DNA from: Penelope pileata
Lineage: Eukaryota; Chordata; Aves; Galliformes; Cracidae
Reading direction: 5' to 3'
NCBI GenBank assembly: GCA_013396635.1
Contig: WBMW01005750.1
Span: 171,538 to 235,537 of the forward strand
Length of the DNA: 64,000 bases
The notes under the pieces were generated by a model. The model worked only from the letters and a program-made list of their open reading frames with translations. It ran no database searches and was not told the origin of the DNA. Below, piece by piece: positions 1 to 13,781 of the stretch. Position numbers and translations under genes: made by a program. Numbering within the stretch: the stretch's first letter is position 1; every line of letters starts with the position of its first letter.

Positions 1-1240
1 CTCTTTACTCTTAACATGAAAGACAGGGAAGGCAAATGATTCTCCCAGCTGAAATGGAGGCTACACTTGTAGCAGCTGCACACAAAAGAGATCCTAACAG
101 CAAATAGAAATCATAGAAATAACAATTTCATCATTGCTATAGTTGATGATAAGGAGAGATTCAATTTGGATTACAGTTACAGAATTACAGCAGCGTGATA
201 CACATGGTTCTACCTCAGTTATGTTATGAAAATACTCTCGTGCTTATGAAGCCCCTGTGAGGTACTAGCTAGCTTTTTCAATGCAAAGGAAAAACTAATT
301 GATCTTCAGCACTATGTGCTAAAGGTTATCCTCCCCAGAAACTACAAATCCAAAGACAAAACCAATCAGTCATCTGGGTCCAGAGCACAAAATCTGGAAT
401 TCAGACAATTTGAAACTTGAAGTTCTAAAACCCCAGGAAATTCTCAATTCTGGGCAAGACCTTTTCAGTTTTTAGGAATGGGGATTTCACAGCAGCAGCA
501 AGAAATTGTCAGTCCTGTTAGTTTTGGGCCTGGTTCCCTATAAGATAGGATGGGTGCTTTTGTGTTGAGCTTGCATCCTCCTTCTGGTTTTCAAATTAGA
601 ACTAAGGAATTTTCCTGAATTACCACTAGAATGTTGTGTGCATTCATAGGTGACTCCCACAGAGTCACTGCTTACTTTTAAATCACTTACTATGTTCAAA
701 ATTGTAATTGGAACTTCACGCTCTCACCATTCCTCTCTTACAGGTCATTAGGAAGGTCTTTCAGTCATCCCCATACACTAGTTTCTGTATTATGAGTCTT
801 ACACTTTCTTACCACTTACATATTTCATTTGAAATTGTACAGTGACTCTTTAATACATAATTTATATTCTGTAACATTATATGACATTTCCTTTCAACTT
901 TTGTTTTCCAACTGGAGAGCATTTTCTATAGGATTGCTTGTAATTTTGTTTTCAGTTTGCACATATCAGGACATCATGACACATCTGCACTTCATACTTC
1001 TCAGCAAGTGTTTTAATGGAAATAAACATGATGTCCTACAAATGAAAGTCCTGGGGAAATGAGATAACAAAGGCCAGCTGTGCCCTGGATGAAAAATTTC
1101 TTAGGATAGAGTTCCTTGCAGCCTACCCTCTCTCTTAACAGCCTCTGAGCAACCCCCCCTCAGCTGGACCCCTATCCTTTGTCTCTCTGCTGCCTCAACT
1201 CTAACAGTTGGAGCAGAGCTACCTATGTAAGGTTGGAGTA
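1..1240. other. Gene-free AT-rich sequence
   Basis: No coding exon, RNA gene or recognisable repeat is seen. The only open frame of note (829-1062, plus, 77 codons) has no recognisable domain and no splice-site or codon-use support, so I treat it as chance. Confidence 0.6.
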
Positions 1241-1394
1241 AAGTAAGAAACTCCTTGTGAGTGCTTCTTGTTTTTGCCTATGGCAGAGGTTGTCTAAGAA
1301 TTTGTCAGGGGTTAAGGCTGTGGCCACTTTTGGGAGTGAGATTTGTCAAAGCTAAGAAGATTTGAAATCTGTTTGTGATGGGACTGCTAGAGGG

Positions 1395-2310
1395 TATGAA
1401 GTGAAAGTTTGGGGAACAAAAAGAACCTCCCTCTACAGATTTGGTATCTGTATCAATTCTTGAGGTCTTGGGCTAAGGTTGAGTTTAGGGCTATGAGAAA
1501 GAGAAAGTCCCGTTGGAGCTGGGCAGCCAAGGGGCCTCACATTAGGAAGCAGCAGGAGCAGTGATGCTTCCTCAGTGCAGGTGAGAGGGGAGACAAAGGC
1601 ACCCCACTGTGAGCCAAGCAGTGACTCTACCATGCCATTGACAGATAGACAGAACAGGCTGGTTACTGCAGTGGGTCCTAATGATATTCCAGGGATCATC
1701 AGGCCAGACAGGATAACTGGCCAGGTCTGATGTTGGTCCGGGAAAAACACCAAAAACCGAGGAAGAGGGATGAGGCCAGGTAGCAGTGAGGCAGGGACTG
1801 ACAGCCTTGGGGTGGGCTGAAAGGTTGTCCTGGGCTGTGGGCAGAGTGGGGGAGGCCTTGGGGTGAGATGGAAAAGGATAGTGAGGCCCACTGGTGCCCT
1901 GAGGGCTTATGAGGCCTTTTTGTGCCCTCCGTGCCCTGAGATCGTCAAGTGAAAGTTGAGCAACAAAAATAATTTTCCCCTGAGAACTTCTATATTTTGG
2001 GTATAACAGGGGTTGCATGGGATGCAGGCTCCAAGCAAGGACCAGGTCAGAGAGTGAGACAAAGTCCAGGGTTCCAGATGGAGCAGGACTGCAAAGGGGC
2101 TGCCAGGGGAAACACTGGATAACAAAAAGATTTCTCCCCTGAAATATTCACCCAGGCCATGGCTGGAGGTCATTGTGCAAGGCTCAGCCCTCGGGTGGGG
2201 TTAAAAGAAAGACAAAACCTCAGGTCTGGTTATGGTAGGGTCACAACAAGGTTGCCAAAATGAAAGCTGAGCAGCAGAAAAACTTCTCTAAGTTAACAAA
2301 AGTTTATTTT
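1395..2310. repeat. Diverged tandem repeat, units about 155 bp
   Basis: A GC-richer block carries four related cores, at about 1401-1437, 1949-1987, 2106-2149 and 2261-2299. Each resembles GTGAAAGTTGAGCAACAAA followed by a run rich in T and C (for example ATAATTTTCCCCTGA). The last three lie about 150-160 bp apart. The sequence between them also aligns loosely: GAGACAAAGTCCAGG near 2057 against AAGACAAAACCTCAGG near 2210, then GGGCTGCC against GGTTGCC just before each core. The first two cores are about 550 bp apart and any intermediate units are too decayed to see. Read on the minus strand, the block follows a TATAAAA (2321-2327) and an AATAAA (2303-2308), so a long terminal repeat or retroelement leader is possible. 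I do not recognise a named family. Open frames in this block on the minus strand follow from its low stop density and are not supported as genes. Confidence 0.4.
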
Positions 2311-4348
2311 AAGACATCCATTTTATAGCTAGAGCTGCTCGCCCACTTCTGGGCAGTTTCACTGACTTGGAAAGGATCAAGACCATCTATGCAAGGGTCT
2401 GTTTGAGACCCCCTCTTACAGACAGTTCTCACAGAGAAAATCAGCTTAGGGAGAACTTCAACCCCAAATAACTTTGCTCTGCAGGGGCAGGAAAACAACA
2501 TTTTTATGCTCGGGATGCTGCCAGATGAGACAGGCAGCAATGCTCAACAAAGCTTACTGCCACCGAACAAAGTTGCGCCCATTCTTTGGTCTCTGCTTCT
2601 CTTGACAGCACTCAACCACCTACTGCTCATTCTGCTTTTTCCCCAGTCCTCCCCTGAACCAACCAACTCACTGACTCAGCAGAAATGCAACCCAGCAAGA
2701 GAGTGCCTAGTTTTCTGCCAGATTAGTGAATTGAACCACCTCACTTACAGTTAAACAAGAGGCAAAGCTGGGGAGCAGGAGGGTGATCTGCTGGAAGAGC
2801 GTGACAGCAGGGAGAAGCTCAGATTAAAACTATCATGTCTCATGGAAGAGGACAGCACAGCCGGACTCAGGACACAGGACAATGGCAGCTCTTAGTCGGC
2901 TCAGGTGAGGCCACAGTGGTATCTCAGGCCAGAGATCCAACCCGGGTACTCTTATAGCAGTCTATCCACTGCTCATTCCATTTTTCACTCTCCAAGCTGT
3001 CAGCTGGAGATGCTACTAATTGCTGGGTCTTTTTCCAGTCCTCTAGAACAGCTGAGCTCTTCTTGGGCTGCCCAGCAACATCATAAGCATCCAGGATGTT
3101 ACCTGATAGAAGAAATCATTGCCTCAGCCAGAGGCAGTTATAGCTAAGGCTGGAAAGAAGCTGACTGGAAAATGTGATTTCCATCTCCTGAAAATGCCAT
3201 GTTTGAGGAAAAAGGATCATCTGAGCAAGGTGCACAAATCAAAACCAAAATTATGTCATGGGAAAAGAATTCTGAAATAAAACCATCTGAGAATTGCAGA
3301 TCTTCACCTTGCTGAGAGGGGCATTTGTACATTCAGTTTCTCCTTCTTGACAACATTTTTTCAGACCAGCTATTATAATTCTATCTGTCATCTCCATTTT
3401 CCTGATGGAAAATTGGGCTTGGCTTTTCCCTTGGAAAATTTCCATTTTCACCTTCACAGAGAGTACAGTCCCTGCGGAGGTACCACTCGCATGGGGTCAG
3501 TGCTTCTCTCCCTTTAGAGAGAGCCACCCTGGCACGCAGCAGCCACATGCTGTCCTTGGAGAGCTGCCTGGCCACAGTGCTGCTGCTCCTCACCCCAGCC
3601 TACCTCAGGTTCCTCGTGTAGGGGAGAAAGGCGAGAAAAGGAGGAGTGAGGAGAAGGAGGAATAAGAAAACATGCCTGCCTAAGTTTTGACCTGATACAG
3701 TGATGTACTGAGACCAAGGAGCTAGAAACTGTTCTTGGATCCAGTTACACAGACCTAGACAGAAAGCATCATCCACTTTGATGGTGAGGCTTCCACACTA
3801 ATAGACTGGCTTCCTCCTAAACCACAGCCTGTCTCTCTCCACATCTCTTACCACCTAATGACAACAGCCTTGACCTCTCTCACTTGAAGTTGTTTACAAG
3901 GAGAAATGGAGTTCGGACAATATTTATCCATCCTAGCTTCTTGTGGAGTATTTCAGCAGCTGGCAAGCATGAGCCACAACATGTTTACCAATGAACCCAC
4001 AATAAATAATCCCTCGGACAACTGTTAAATGTCTGGTTTATGGTATTTTGGAAGAAATCTTATCTAATAAAACAAACATTAAAGGTGAATTAAATAGCTC
4101 AAAGTTCTTTGGAACATCTGGTCTTGTAGTCATTCATCATATAAACTATGAATAGGGCCAAATGAACTAAAAATCCTTCTGTTTTCCTTTTCCTTTATAT
4201 ATATAGCTTTTTCCACTGGAAGAATACACTGCAGGTCTTTAATCATTTCTGCAGTATCACAGTGTCGGTTTTATTTAACAAAGCAATACATATTTCAGCA
4301 ACAAAGCTATGTGGTCAAATTTATATCATATTTTTCAGCTTAACTAGG

Positions 4349-4372
4349 TTTTGTTTGTTTGTTTGTTTGTTT
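4349..4372. repeat. (GTTT)n microsatellite
   Basis: Five to six uninterrupted GTTT units are directly visible. Confidence 0.9.
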
Positions 4373-7300
4373 AGTTCCAGTGGTTTCTTGAGGGATGAAG
4401 ATTTTTTATTTGGACACTAATACAGTTTTTTTAGGCAGTGACCAGATAGATCTGCTGGAAAGCATTTTCTCTCTCTTTATGGAAGTAATTCTTGTTTGTT
4501 AGTAGCTGCTTATGCATTGAAATGACTGTCCTGTGCGCTGAGTCCTTTGGACAAGACGCACTCTGCTATATAACTAAAAACCACATCATAACACATACGT
4601 GCAAGAGGCTGATTACAGCTTCAGGGGAAGGGATTGTTTTGACATTTCCTAGCTTCTCACTTCCTCTGTTTGCAATCTGAGTAACATCTCTGTTAGCAGA
4701 GGGTTTTTTAATACAGTTTCCTAAATTTGTTTTTTGTTCATTTAGAAGGTAGAACAAATTGTACTACATGCAGTGATCTCCTCTTCCCAACACACATTGC
4801 CATCAGAGATGCAATCCTGTCTTTCAGCCCTACGGCATAGACTTCCATCACTTCATCTGTAGGACTAAGTATCTCACCAGGTATTCTGAGTCTTTCCCTT
4901 CCTTTTGTACACACCCTTGAGTGGCTGACTTTTCTATACTTCTTTAATTTTGACGTCCAGCACATTAGACTGTATCTCTGGATGAATGTATTACAATCTC
5001 TGATGAAATCTTCCTTTTTTTTTTTTCCCAGCTGACTAATGTGACAGGGACAGCTGCATTTGCCACATGAAGTAAATTTTCCTTTCTGTCCTAGCTCAGC
5101 AGCAGGCTAGCACATGGAGGAAATGTGGTAATTAGAGCCCCTCCTCCACAGCACCAAGCTCTGGAGACCTCCCCAGACTCACATGTGCTGCTCCAAGGCC
5201 TCTACCTACACCAGTGAGATGCTGAGACCTACACAGTCCCCCACACTGCTCCCAAGCCTGTTGGGACTGTCCACTCTCTCCAGAAGTAATCTGGGATCCT
5301 ATTAGCTAAGCAACCCTCTCTTCTACTAGTGACCCAGGAGGCTTTTGTATCCCCTTGCACCACAGACTCCTTGCCCTTTTCAAAAAACGCTGCCTATAGA
5401 TGTGATAACAAGCTGCTGATTTAAATGTCTCAACTTCTTACAGAGAAACTCATTAGTAATTCTGCCACAGACACATGTTGAACAGGGAAAAAAAAGTATA
5501 AAATCTTGGTACTCATATTCGGTTTTCTATTCCTCACACCTCCTGTAGCAGCCAACCTGTCAGTCCATAACATTAGACCTGTATTTTGATCATCTCTTCC
5601 ATACAAAGCTTCTACCTCCCTAGATGCTGCCTCTCCCTCACTCTTCATCAGCCTTTCTTAAGTGAAAGTTTTAAGTGATAAAAGTTTGGTTTTGATCCTT
5701 AGCCTTAGCAAGTAGCCTATGTAACTCTGCTTGGCACCCAGATTTAATATTTCCCCAGTCAATTGCTTGGCCATTGTTTTCTCTACTTTTTTGACGTTAC
5801 GCTCAACGATGCCTTATCTCCTTGCCATTGTTTCACTTCCTTCTTGACATTACTTACAGTTCCTTCTGATTCAAGTCTATCTTCGCAAGCAGAATAGCAT
5901 CCCAAAAGTGAAATGAGGCATGCAGAAAGAGCAATCTAATTCACCAAACCAAACAGTTTGAATTTCATACTTGGTAAGCAAAAAAGAAGATGCCTTTGGA
6001 GTCCTACTGAAGGGTATTTATTTCATATGATTCAGATACATCCAAGGGATGGTGTAGTTCATCACATCATACATGAACTGGTAGCAAATTGCCTCTATCT
6101 AGCTGCCTAGTTCACTCCTGAAGCAGGACACTGAAAGGTACAGAGGAGGTGCCACTTACAGATAGTGTAGTTTGACGACAGTCACTCAGGATGAAGGAGG
6201 CCCCAGCTCTACCATCTGTTCTGCTTGGAGGTCATCTCCTGTGCCCGATGGCACTGCTTTACTGGTAAGCTGTTCCACAGACCCTGTGTAATGGTGATTT
6301 TTTTTGCACTCCTGTGTAAACCAATTTTCATCACTTCTATACAAGCTGAGGCACTGGGAAGCCAGACATGTAGGAGCCCCGTAGCCAGCTGGAAAATACA
6401 CAGAAGAGTTCTTAGATTTATGCTATTAGGTAGGAAGATCTTCAAGCAGATAAGAATAAAATTCCAACCTGACTGAAAAGCACCCCTTAGCCTTAGATTT
6501 TCACTCAAAATGCTAAAAGTGGTACCCGAGAACATTATATAAACAACTGGACAGGCACCACTTCCTAAGGTATGATCTGTTGTACTACTGATCGAATCTC
6601 ATCCTCTTCATGCTTTCTATAGGATCTTAGGAAGTTTTTGTGTACTTATCCACACTTACACCTGGGTCACAGCAGAGCACAGGGAGAAAGATTGACTTTC
6701 ATCTCTGCAATGTGCAATTCATAGCACACAAGGACAGACACAACTAAGTGCCAAGGCAAAGAGGGAGGTACCTGACAAATTTAGCTGCCTACAAGGTTAG
6801 GCAGTCCTCTGAAGCGGACAGACTGGATTACTCGTCTCAGATTGGCTGGGCTGTGCATTACTGTGAATGCAACATTCAGACCGACAGAATCACAACTGTG
6901 TAATCCATAAAATACTTCAGGTATCTCCTTTGTCCTATTTGTTTGGTAACAACAGAAAGTCACTGTCTCAAAGTATGATAGCGGACTGCTAGAACCGATG
7001 CTGAATCTTTTCAGCTGGGCTTCTGATGGACAGAAAAAAGATTTTGGTAAGCTGGTCTGTTTCTAGTTATCTTTCTAAGGCTGTCAGTCTGTGGTTTCCA
7101 GGCTGCTGCTGTTGCTTTTTCTTTGGTGGTGTTTTTGAACCCAGCTATTTAAAATGTTTATGTTCACTTATTATGTGCAGGCTCTTAACATTTCTCTGAA
7201 GAACACAAATATGAGGCAGGAAATGGTAATTTCTAGCAGCTTATGCCTCTGCTAAACTTCTTTGGAATTACATGGGAGCAAGAAAAGGCACAGCTCTAGC

Positions 7301-10300
7301 CGAAGGCCCTCTCCCTTCTGAACTTCAAAGCCTGTCATAAACAATAAAAGCATTAAGATTTTTTAATGCAAAGATGTATGAATGCTTATGATTGAGAGTT
7401 TAATAATATATATATATTACCGTATACAAACACAGGTCATTGGTATCTCCTGCAAAGATTCAGATTTCTAAACATTATCAAGTAAGTCAATTCAGCACAA
7501 GTTTAACAGGAAATCAATGAGTTGTTACTTGGTCAGACAGTTATCTTGTAAGAGCCAAATAGACTCCAAGAAAAGTTTGAGATTACTGTAGTGGTGCAAG
7601 CAGAACTAAAATAAACCATTAGATCACAACACAAAAATGCTAAGAGTCAACAGGCCAAGGAAGGCACCAGTATGTAGAACACTAACCGTAGCACATGAAA
7701 CGCAATAACTGCAGAGAAGCTGTCAAATAAAATAGACCGGTGGCTTAGGGTCCAAGAGATTCAATCTGACACCATTCCAGGGATATCAGCATAGGACTTC
7801 AAACGCTGCATTAAGAGATAGAAAGCTTAATTGCTGCTTTCTGGTTTAGTACAACATCTAGTGATAATATTCCTGAATTTAGAATTCATGAAATATCTGT
7901 CGCCTTGAGCAGCAATATCTCAGTACTTTACTAAGATCAAATCCTTTAGTGAAGTTTGTCAAATAGGTCAGAGGCAGATGGTGGTACATGACAAGGGGCA
8001 CTGCCTCCTTCAAAACCTTTATAAGAAAAAGAATATATGAGGCCAAGAGGGATATATGGGAACACAGATAAGCATGAATATTAAAGAGATTTTCAAGCCT
8101 TCTTATTCTCCAGTCATATAATCTATGCACCTAAGTAACCAGCCATACATTCTATGTGCCTAAGCAGTAAATGGGAAAAGATGCAATTTTTATACTCAAT
8201 GCTTTCAGAAAAAAAGGTGAGAGCCAGACTGGCAAACACAAGCAGATAAGCAAAGCTCAGTTTTCCTCCCATGGATACATGAAAAAATGATCTGCCATTG
8301 TCTTGAAATTGCTACCTTGGACTGTTGAAACAGTCGGATGGGAAAGAGAGGCACATTGACCAGACACTCAAGATTAGCTCTTGTGACCTGGACAGTTTCC
8401 TAGAGGACAACTTTTTTTCCTCTAGGTGACAGCCCCATGTATTAGTAAACTACCAGTAATAATACGTTCGTCTTGGATGCAAAACCTTTATCTAAAAAAG
8501 TTGAGACTTATTAACCTTTGGAGCTTGAGCACCAGCTAGAAAGTATTGTTCTGATTTGCTTATTTTCCTGCCTGTCTTTGTATGAAAATTACTTAAGAGT
8601 TGAATATGTTCAGCACAAATGACCTTTGAAGTTCAGTCCTTAAATGCATTAAGTTAAGAAAAATGGTTACTCTGAAAAAATGAGAACAATGAACCTTACT
8701 TATTCATTCTGTATGCTCTGTCCAATAACTCAGGGCTAAACCTCACCCAGCTGTGTTTGACTGAGGTCAAATGCAATAAAAGACTGATAATAAATATTGA
8801 ATTGCTATAGAAGAACCCTAGCTGATGGCTTTCTTGCATGAGTAAACTGAAATCAAGGCTATACTTTGCACTAAGCTAGTAGAATGTGGAAGTAGAAGGT
8901 TGAGAGATCTGTGGAGATTTAATCTGTTAAAATACAACAGTCTTCTATGTTTTTAAACAACACTCCACAAAACAAGGTCAAAAAGGACATTTCTCTTTGT
9001 GTTCATTAATGCTACTATTTCCTCTTGCATATGGTACTGGCAGGGTGGAGTACAATTATTTTCTGCAAATCAACTGGGAAAGCTATTAGAATACAATAAA
9101 ATTCAAATGTGCATTCTTATCAGATCCTTTCCTAAGAGCTAAAAATTTGCATTATAACTATATTATGTCACATAATTTAATTCCAAGGACCAAATTCTAC
9201 ACCTCAATATTCACTATGGATGATTCGCTATGACCAAGTAGTCTGCTCTATCCTCCTATTGTGTTCAGCATCAAAACTGTGGGATACACTGCCAGTTTTT
9301 TGTTACTCCACAAACCAGTCATGAAATAGCCTCAGGTTAGCTGGCTATGCTTGTTTTAAGCCAAGTTTATAGTTTTGCTTAACCAGAATAAACCACAGCA
9401 TCTAAAGGTGGGAGTAGCTCTAGGCCAAAGCAAAACAGGAGGTTGCCTAGGGTAGCATCCTTCCTACTTATGTCGTTCCAGCCAAAAGAGTGATCATTAT
9501 GGCAACAGGAGCTGGAACAGCTGGTTTCTGACTCCCACCGGCACCCCTCAACCTGCTGCTCCTGGGGGACAGGCGGAAGTAGTAACCGTTTCTCTAGATC
9601 TCCAAATGACTCTTCCTCCCTGCACACATTCCAAAGCCAGGCTCCTAGAAAACTCACAGATCATTTCTAGCCATTTTGCTTCGCTGTAACCTCTATCTCA
9701 CCACTTTCCTAGATCAGCTCTCATCAACTCAGATGATTTGAAAAGCTCTTGTTCTATTAACTTACCTCTAAGCCTGAGTTTGTCAAAGCAAGTATGAGGA
9801 CAAAAAGAAAGAGCAGAATTCATTCTGTCTAAGCTGCTGATAAGCATAAAAATAACCTTGGACAGACTGACCCAGACAATATGGTCCCTAAATGAAATCT
9901 GAACATTTTCTATCCCAAGAGCCACAAAAATTCATTGGACAGGAATGTACAGATACATCTGAATGCAACTATTTAAACTTAACCCCCCCCTCTTTTTTTT
10001 TTTTTTTGTGGTGGAGGTTTGTTTTTTGTTTTGGACAAAATCAATTTAGTTATCATGTTATTAGTTACAGAGCTGGCTCAATGTACATTTACCAAGTTGC
10101 CATACTGTGAGTGATGGCAGTGTAGAAACAGCAGTTAGTAGGCAATGACCATATCCGTTATGAGATGTGTGGGCCAGAGAAGCTGACTTCAGTGAAGCAT
10201 GGAGAGAGATATGACTTGCTTGAAAGAATGCATTGAAAATAACAATCTGAGTTCATGAAATTTCCAAGTCTGTCTAATGTTTGTTTTTTTTTTTTATCAT

Positions 10301-11678
10301 TTTTATGAAAAGGTTAGAGATGGAAAAGATGTGAAGGTTATTCAGTCCTTTTGTCTACTTTTTTTCCTGCAGTGCATTATTTAGTAACTTGTTTTATTTT
10401 ACTGTGCATCTTAAGCAATGAATTTGCTAATATTTTCTTTAGAAAAACACTCCATAACTTGTAATTTCTCACTTGTCAGGAAATTTTCTCACACCGGCTT
10501 GCATGTTTCCTTCACTAATTTCTTCCAGTTCACTTGCAGTAAGTATCTCCATGTACTACTTCTGGCAAGAACAGTGATGTGTATAGTTGATAATATTCTT
10601 ACACCATTCCAGGAGATATAAGATGCCTCCATGTAGCTATATAACAAAGTCTCCTGCTCCAAAGTGGTAAAAATTAAAACATTTCTTTCAGAAATTAATT
10701 AGCATGGTAATCTCATGAGAATTCATTTCACGTGAAACCTTTCTGTTGTTTTTCAGAAACACATAGACCCAGAAAACGTTTAATATTTTGAAATGTAGAA
10801 GTAATCTATCTTGTTTTTAAATCTTTTGTGGATTTGGTCTTTCATACTTCAAAAGGCTGTTGGAGTGAGCTTTCCTGGATGCACTCAGCTTATTTGATAG
10901 GAAAAGACAGCCAGAGTCAACTCATCCTCCCTCAAGAAGGCCTAGTATTCTTTCTCCACCATAAAATGGAGGTAAAGAGCAAAGATCATCTTACCTGTGA
11001 GAATAGCCTTTGGGCACTCTGGTGAGTCTAGCATTTCCTGTAAAGAATGGAAACTCAACTGAGAAAATCAGAGTTTACCAAGCCACAACATAGCTTTAAG
11101 AGGTAAGGCTGACAGTTGCATTTGAACTTTAGTGAGTACAGTATCTTACTGTGAAAAGCAAGATATTGCAAATAGCCAAATCTGCACGACATAATTCCAC
11201 TGGGATTTCTATTGTCTTAGCAACATATTTTCCTTAGAAGAAATATTATGAAAAAGTTATCAAACTGAATCAGAACATTTTATTTTGCTAAAGTAAAAAA
11301 CTTTCATTCTGAGTTAACCTCTTTTTATCTTGCTGTAATTATGCTTTGTATTCTTTTAAAAGTTTTAAGTTTGAAACAAAAATCTAAATTAGTCTATATT
11401 TTTAACTCAATGTCTCAATCCCGGGTTTCACTTTTGGTGTAACAGCATATCCGTATAGGAGTATACTGCACTGGAAATTTTTTTACTAGCTCTTTTTAAT
11501 GCATAAGTCATTATCTTTTCTTATAAGCTTAATATTTCTAAAATAGCAGGAATAAAACAAGTTCTCTCTTTTCCTGAAGTACAAATTTTGCTTACATTGT
11601 CCATTGCAGAGGAGAATGATTCGGTGCCTAAGAAAACAAATAAGGTGATTTGTTTGCATAATTTGAACAGTTTGCCAA

Positions 11679-11700
11679 TAACTTGGGTGTAACTTGGGTG
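11679..11700. repeat. Two-copy 11-bp tandem duplication
   Basis: TAACTTGGGTG occurs twice in perfect tandem, which looks like a recent slippage or duplication event. Confidence 0.85.
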
Positions 11701-12897
11701 TGAAGAAATCCATTCACAGTCATTATTTCTGATGGGTGTGTACTGTGCATTCTTTTCAAATATATATGAGATGAAAAAAACATGAATCCTTGAGTAATAT
11801 TTTTCAGGTGGCTTGTTTTGACCACATTTTATATTGTGTAATTTAATTTTAAAAGTTTGTATCATTATGTGATTCAGAATTTACCAAATAACTTTAAACA
11901 CAACGGCTAAGGGTGTTTCTTTATCTGCTGCTACTGGTAATTCAAAGCATAACAACTCTGAATAGGGTAGGGCAGGATCCAGAAGCAAACAACAGAAATG
12001 TAGTGACCAGTTACCATGCATGGAAATCTCATTGACTGAGAATCTTTACTGTATTTTTGCATTCAAATTTTGCAAGATCAGAATTTGAGAAATTTGTAAA
12101 TCGAACTTGTATGGAAAATCTACTTTCATTTCTTTTGTTCTTCTGATGTATATGGTGCTTTAAAAGGGGCTTGTAGAACTAGACAAAAGAGTAACTTATT
12201 ATTCAGTCTACATTCCTTTAGATGAGTGGAAGAGATAGTGAATTTTGTAGCGAAACCATTAAGGCTGAAAAAAAGTGAAAGGATTGACACAACAACAGAG
12301 GAATTATCCTAAAGTGAAAAACTGCCAGTCATGGGAAAAAATCTAGTCAGTTCAGTTTGACTTTGATCACTGCATTTCTACAGAGGGCCTGCCCTAGCGC
12401 TGCGCACAGAGCACAAGTCTGACTAGACTCATTCAAAGAACTCTTTATGTAGGATTGGGCTTCCACTGCTGGGATGCAATCACCTTCTGAATTACCTTAC
12501 CCTAACAGCATTCATGTGAAATAGAATTATAAGAAAAGTTGTTCCAGGAATGCTGGATTTCCCAGGTTTTCCCAAGGGCAGATTTTTAAGATGAAACTGT
12601 AAAACAGTAAAAATACATCAAGCAGTAATACATTATTCCATACATTATGGAAATCAATAGTGTCAAAAATAAGACTGTGTCAAAATACCTTACTAATTCT
12701 TTTACTTAAAGACATAGCAGCTATGATTCCTCTTTTAGGTCTCTTTGTCTGGGTAGCACATGCTTTGTAAACTTTCATCTGGGCTAAATTACTGTGAATG
12801 GAAATGGAGGACAAATTCTTATCTTTGTTTCAGCAGGATGCTCACATACATATGTTTAATCCCAAACACCTGATTCCCTCTTCTCCAAACCTTAAAG

Positions 12898-13781
12898 CAG
12901 GCACATCCAACCCGTAGCCTATGGGCCGCATGTGGCCTGGCACAGCCCGTAGTGTGGCCTGGCCCCCGCTGCTGCACCATCATGGCGGTGGCTCTGCCCT
13001 GCCAGGCAGCCCAGCCTGGCCCAAGGCACATACCCATTGCTCAGCAATGATGAAACATTGGTGTGCAATTTGCACTGTCTGAGCAGAACCTAGGACCTGA
13101 GGAGAGCACAGTGCAGTGCTAACTGAAGTTATGGCCAATAATTTTATGCATTTTAATACATCGGCTAAACACAGTCCTGTGAACAGCATAGAATGTGCAG
13201 CCTTGCTTTCTGTTTTGATAAAGGAATTTGAGAATAGGTTTCAAGATTGCTGAAAAAATCATCAACTTTTTGATATATTTGAACATAAATGCATTACCTG
13301 CCAATTTTCAAATGAAATGTGTAGAGTTGCAATCAGATATTCAACTCAAAAATCTGATCATGTCTCTCTACTAGACTTCTGTAAGACCTATCTTACCAGA
13401 GGAAAATACCCCTCGCTTCACACATTATTCACATCATCACTTTTTGGCAGTTTGTACATTTGTGAACAGATATTTTCAAAGTTGAAGCATGGGAAGAGTA
13501 AAATTTCACAAAAAATATTTGGCGAGCACCTTTTGAACACACTAATAATTGCAACCACTTCCATTGAACCAGACAGATGTGTTAGTTTCACAAAAACAAG
13601 GTCAGAATCCCACTAGTTTTCTGATTTTGTTGCTTGTTTTATGTTTAAATGAAAAGTATAAAAAAATGAATTTTGTTAGTTATATGCACTAACTATATTA
13701 TATATTTTATATGGGGCCCAAGACAATTCCTATTCACTCAGTGTGGCCCAGGCAAGCCAAAAGGTTGGACACTCATGCCTT
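12898..13781 (+). mobile_element. hAT-Charlie DNA transposon, internally deleted
   Basis: The left end starts CAGGCACATCCAACCCGTAG and continues into the GGGCCGCATGTGGCC-type sequence characteristic of Charlie-family hAT elements. The right end (about 13763-13781) carries GGTTGGACACTCATGCC, the reverse complement of a matching terminal inverted repeat. Flanks show a likely imperfect target duplication: CTTAAAGC at 12891-12898 and CTTAAAAC at 13779-13786, so the exact boundary is uncertain by a few bases. About 300 bp of GC-rich left end lead directly into the C-terminal part of the transposase, so most of the gene is missing. The left end is shared with the inverted copy at 24765-25001. Of the avian families I know, Charlie-Galluhop is the closest match by memory; this was not tested by alignment. 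Confidence 0.85.
13199..13616 (+). pseudogene. hAT transposase C-terminal relic
   Basis: This is the end of a hAT-family transposase inside the Charlie element. An upstream piece translates as LLSVLIKEFENRF and then meets a stop. The main open piece (13317-13616, 99 codons) contains LFTSSLFGSLYICEQIFSKL followed by HGKSKI, then EHLLNTLIIATTSIEPD. That is the order and spacing of the hAT C-terminal dimerisation region, with the typical SLFGS..ICEQ.FS and the closing IATTSIEPD. The ATG at 13317 is an internal methionine, not a true start. The N-terminal BED zinc finger and the catalytic DDE core are absent, so the copy cannot encode an active enzyme. The frame stops at 13616, just before the non-coding right end. 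Confidence 0.85.

Larger units (their letters stand above)
2311..12889. other. Gene-free stretch
   Basis: Ten kilobases without a supportable gene. Open frames are short (under about 110 codons), scattered on both strands and without domains. Contents noted are a GTTT microsatellite at 4349-4372, short AT dinucleotide runs near 7404-7420, a C-run/T-run pair near 9983-10006, purine-rich sequence near 3620-3665 and an 11-bp tandem duplication at 11679-11700. Confidence 0.55.

Noticed and set aside
1433..2173. Three overlapping minus-strand open frames (88-152 codons), proline/leucine/serine-rich
   Set aside because: They overlap in different phases in a GC-rich tandem-repeat block with few stops; better explained by the repeat.
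12819..13189. Minus-strand open frames at the left end of the Charlie element
   Set aside because: They are the GC-rich non-coding end of the transposon read antisense; the real coding relic is on the plus strand at 13199-13616.
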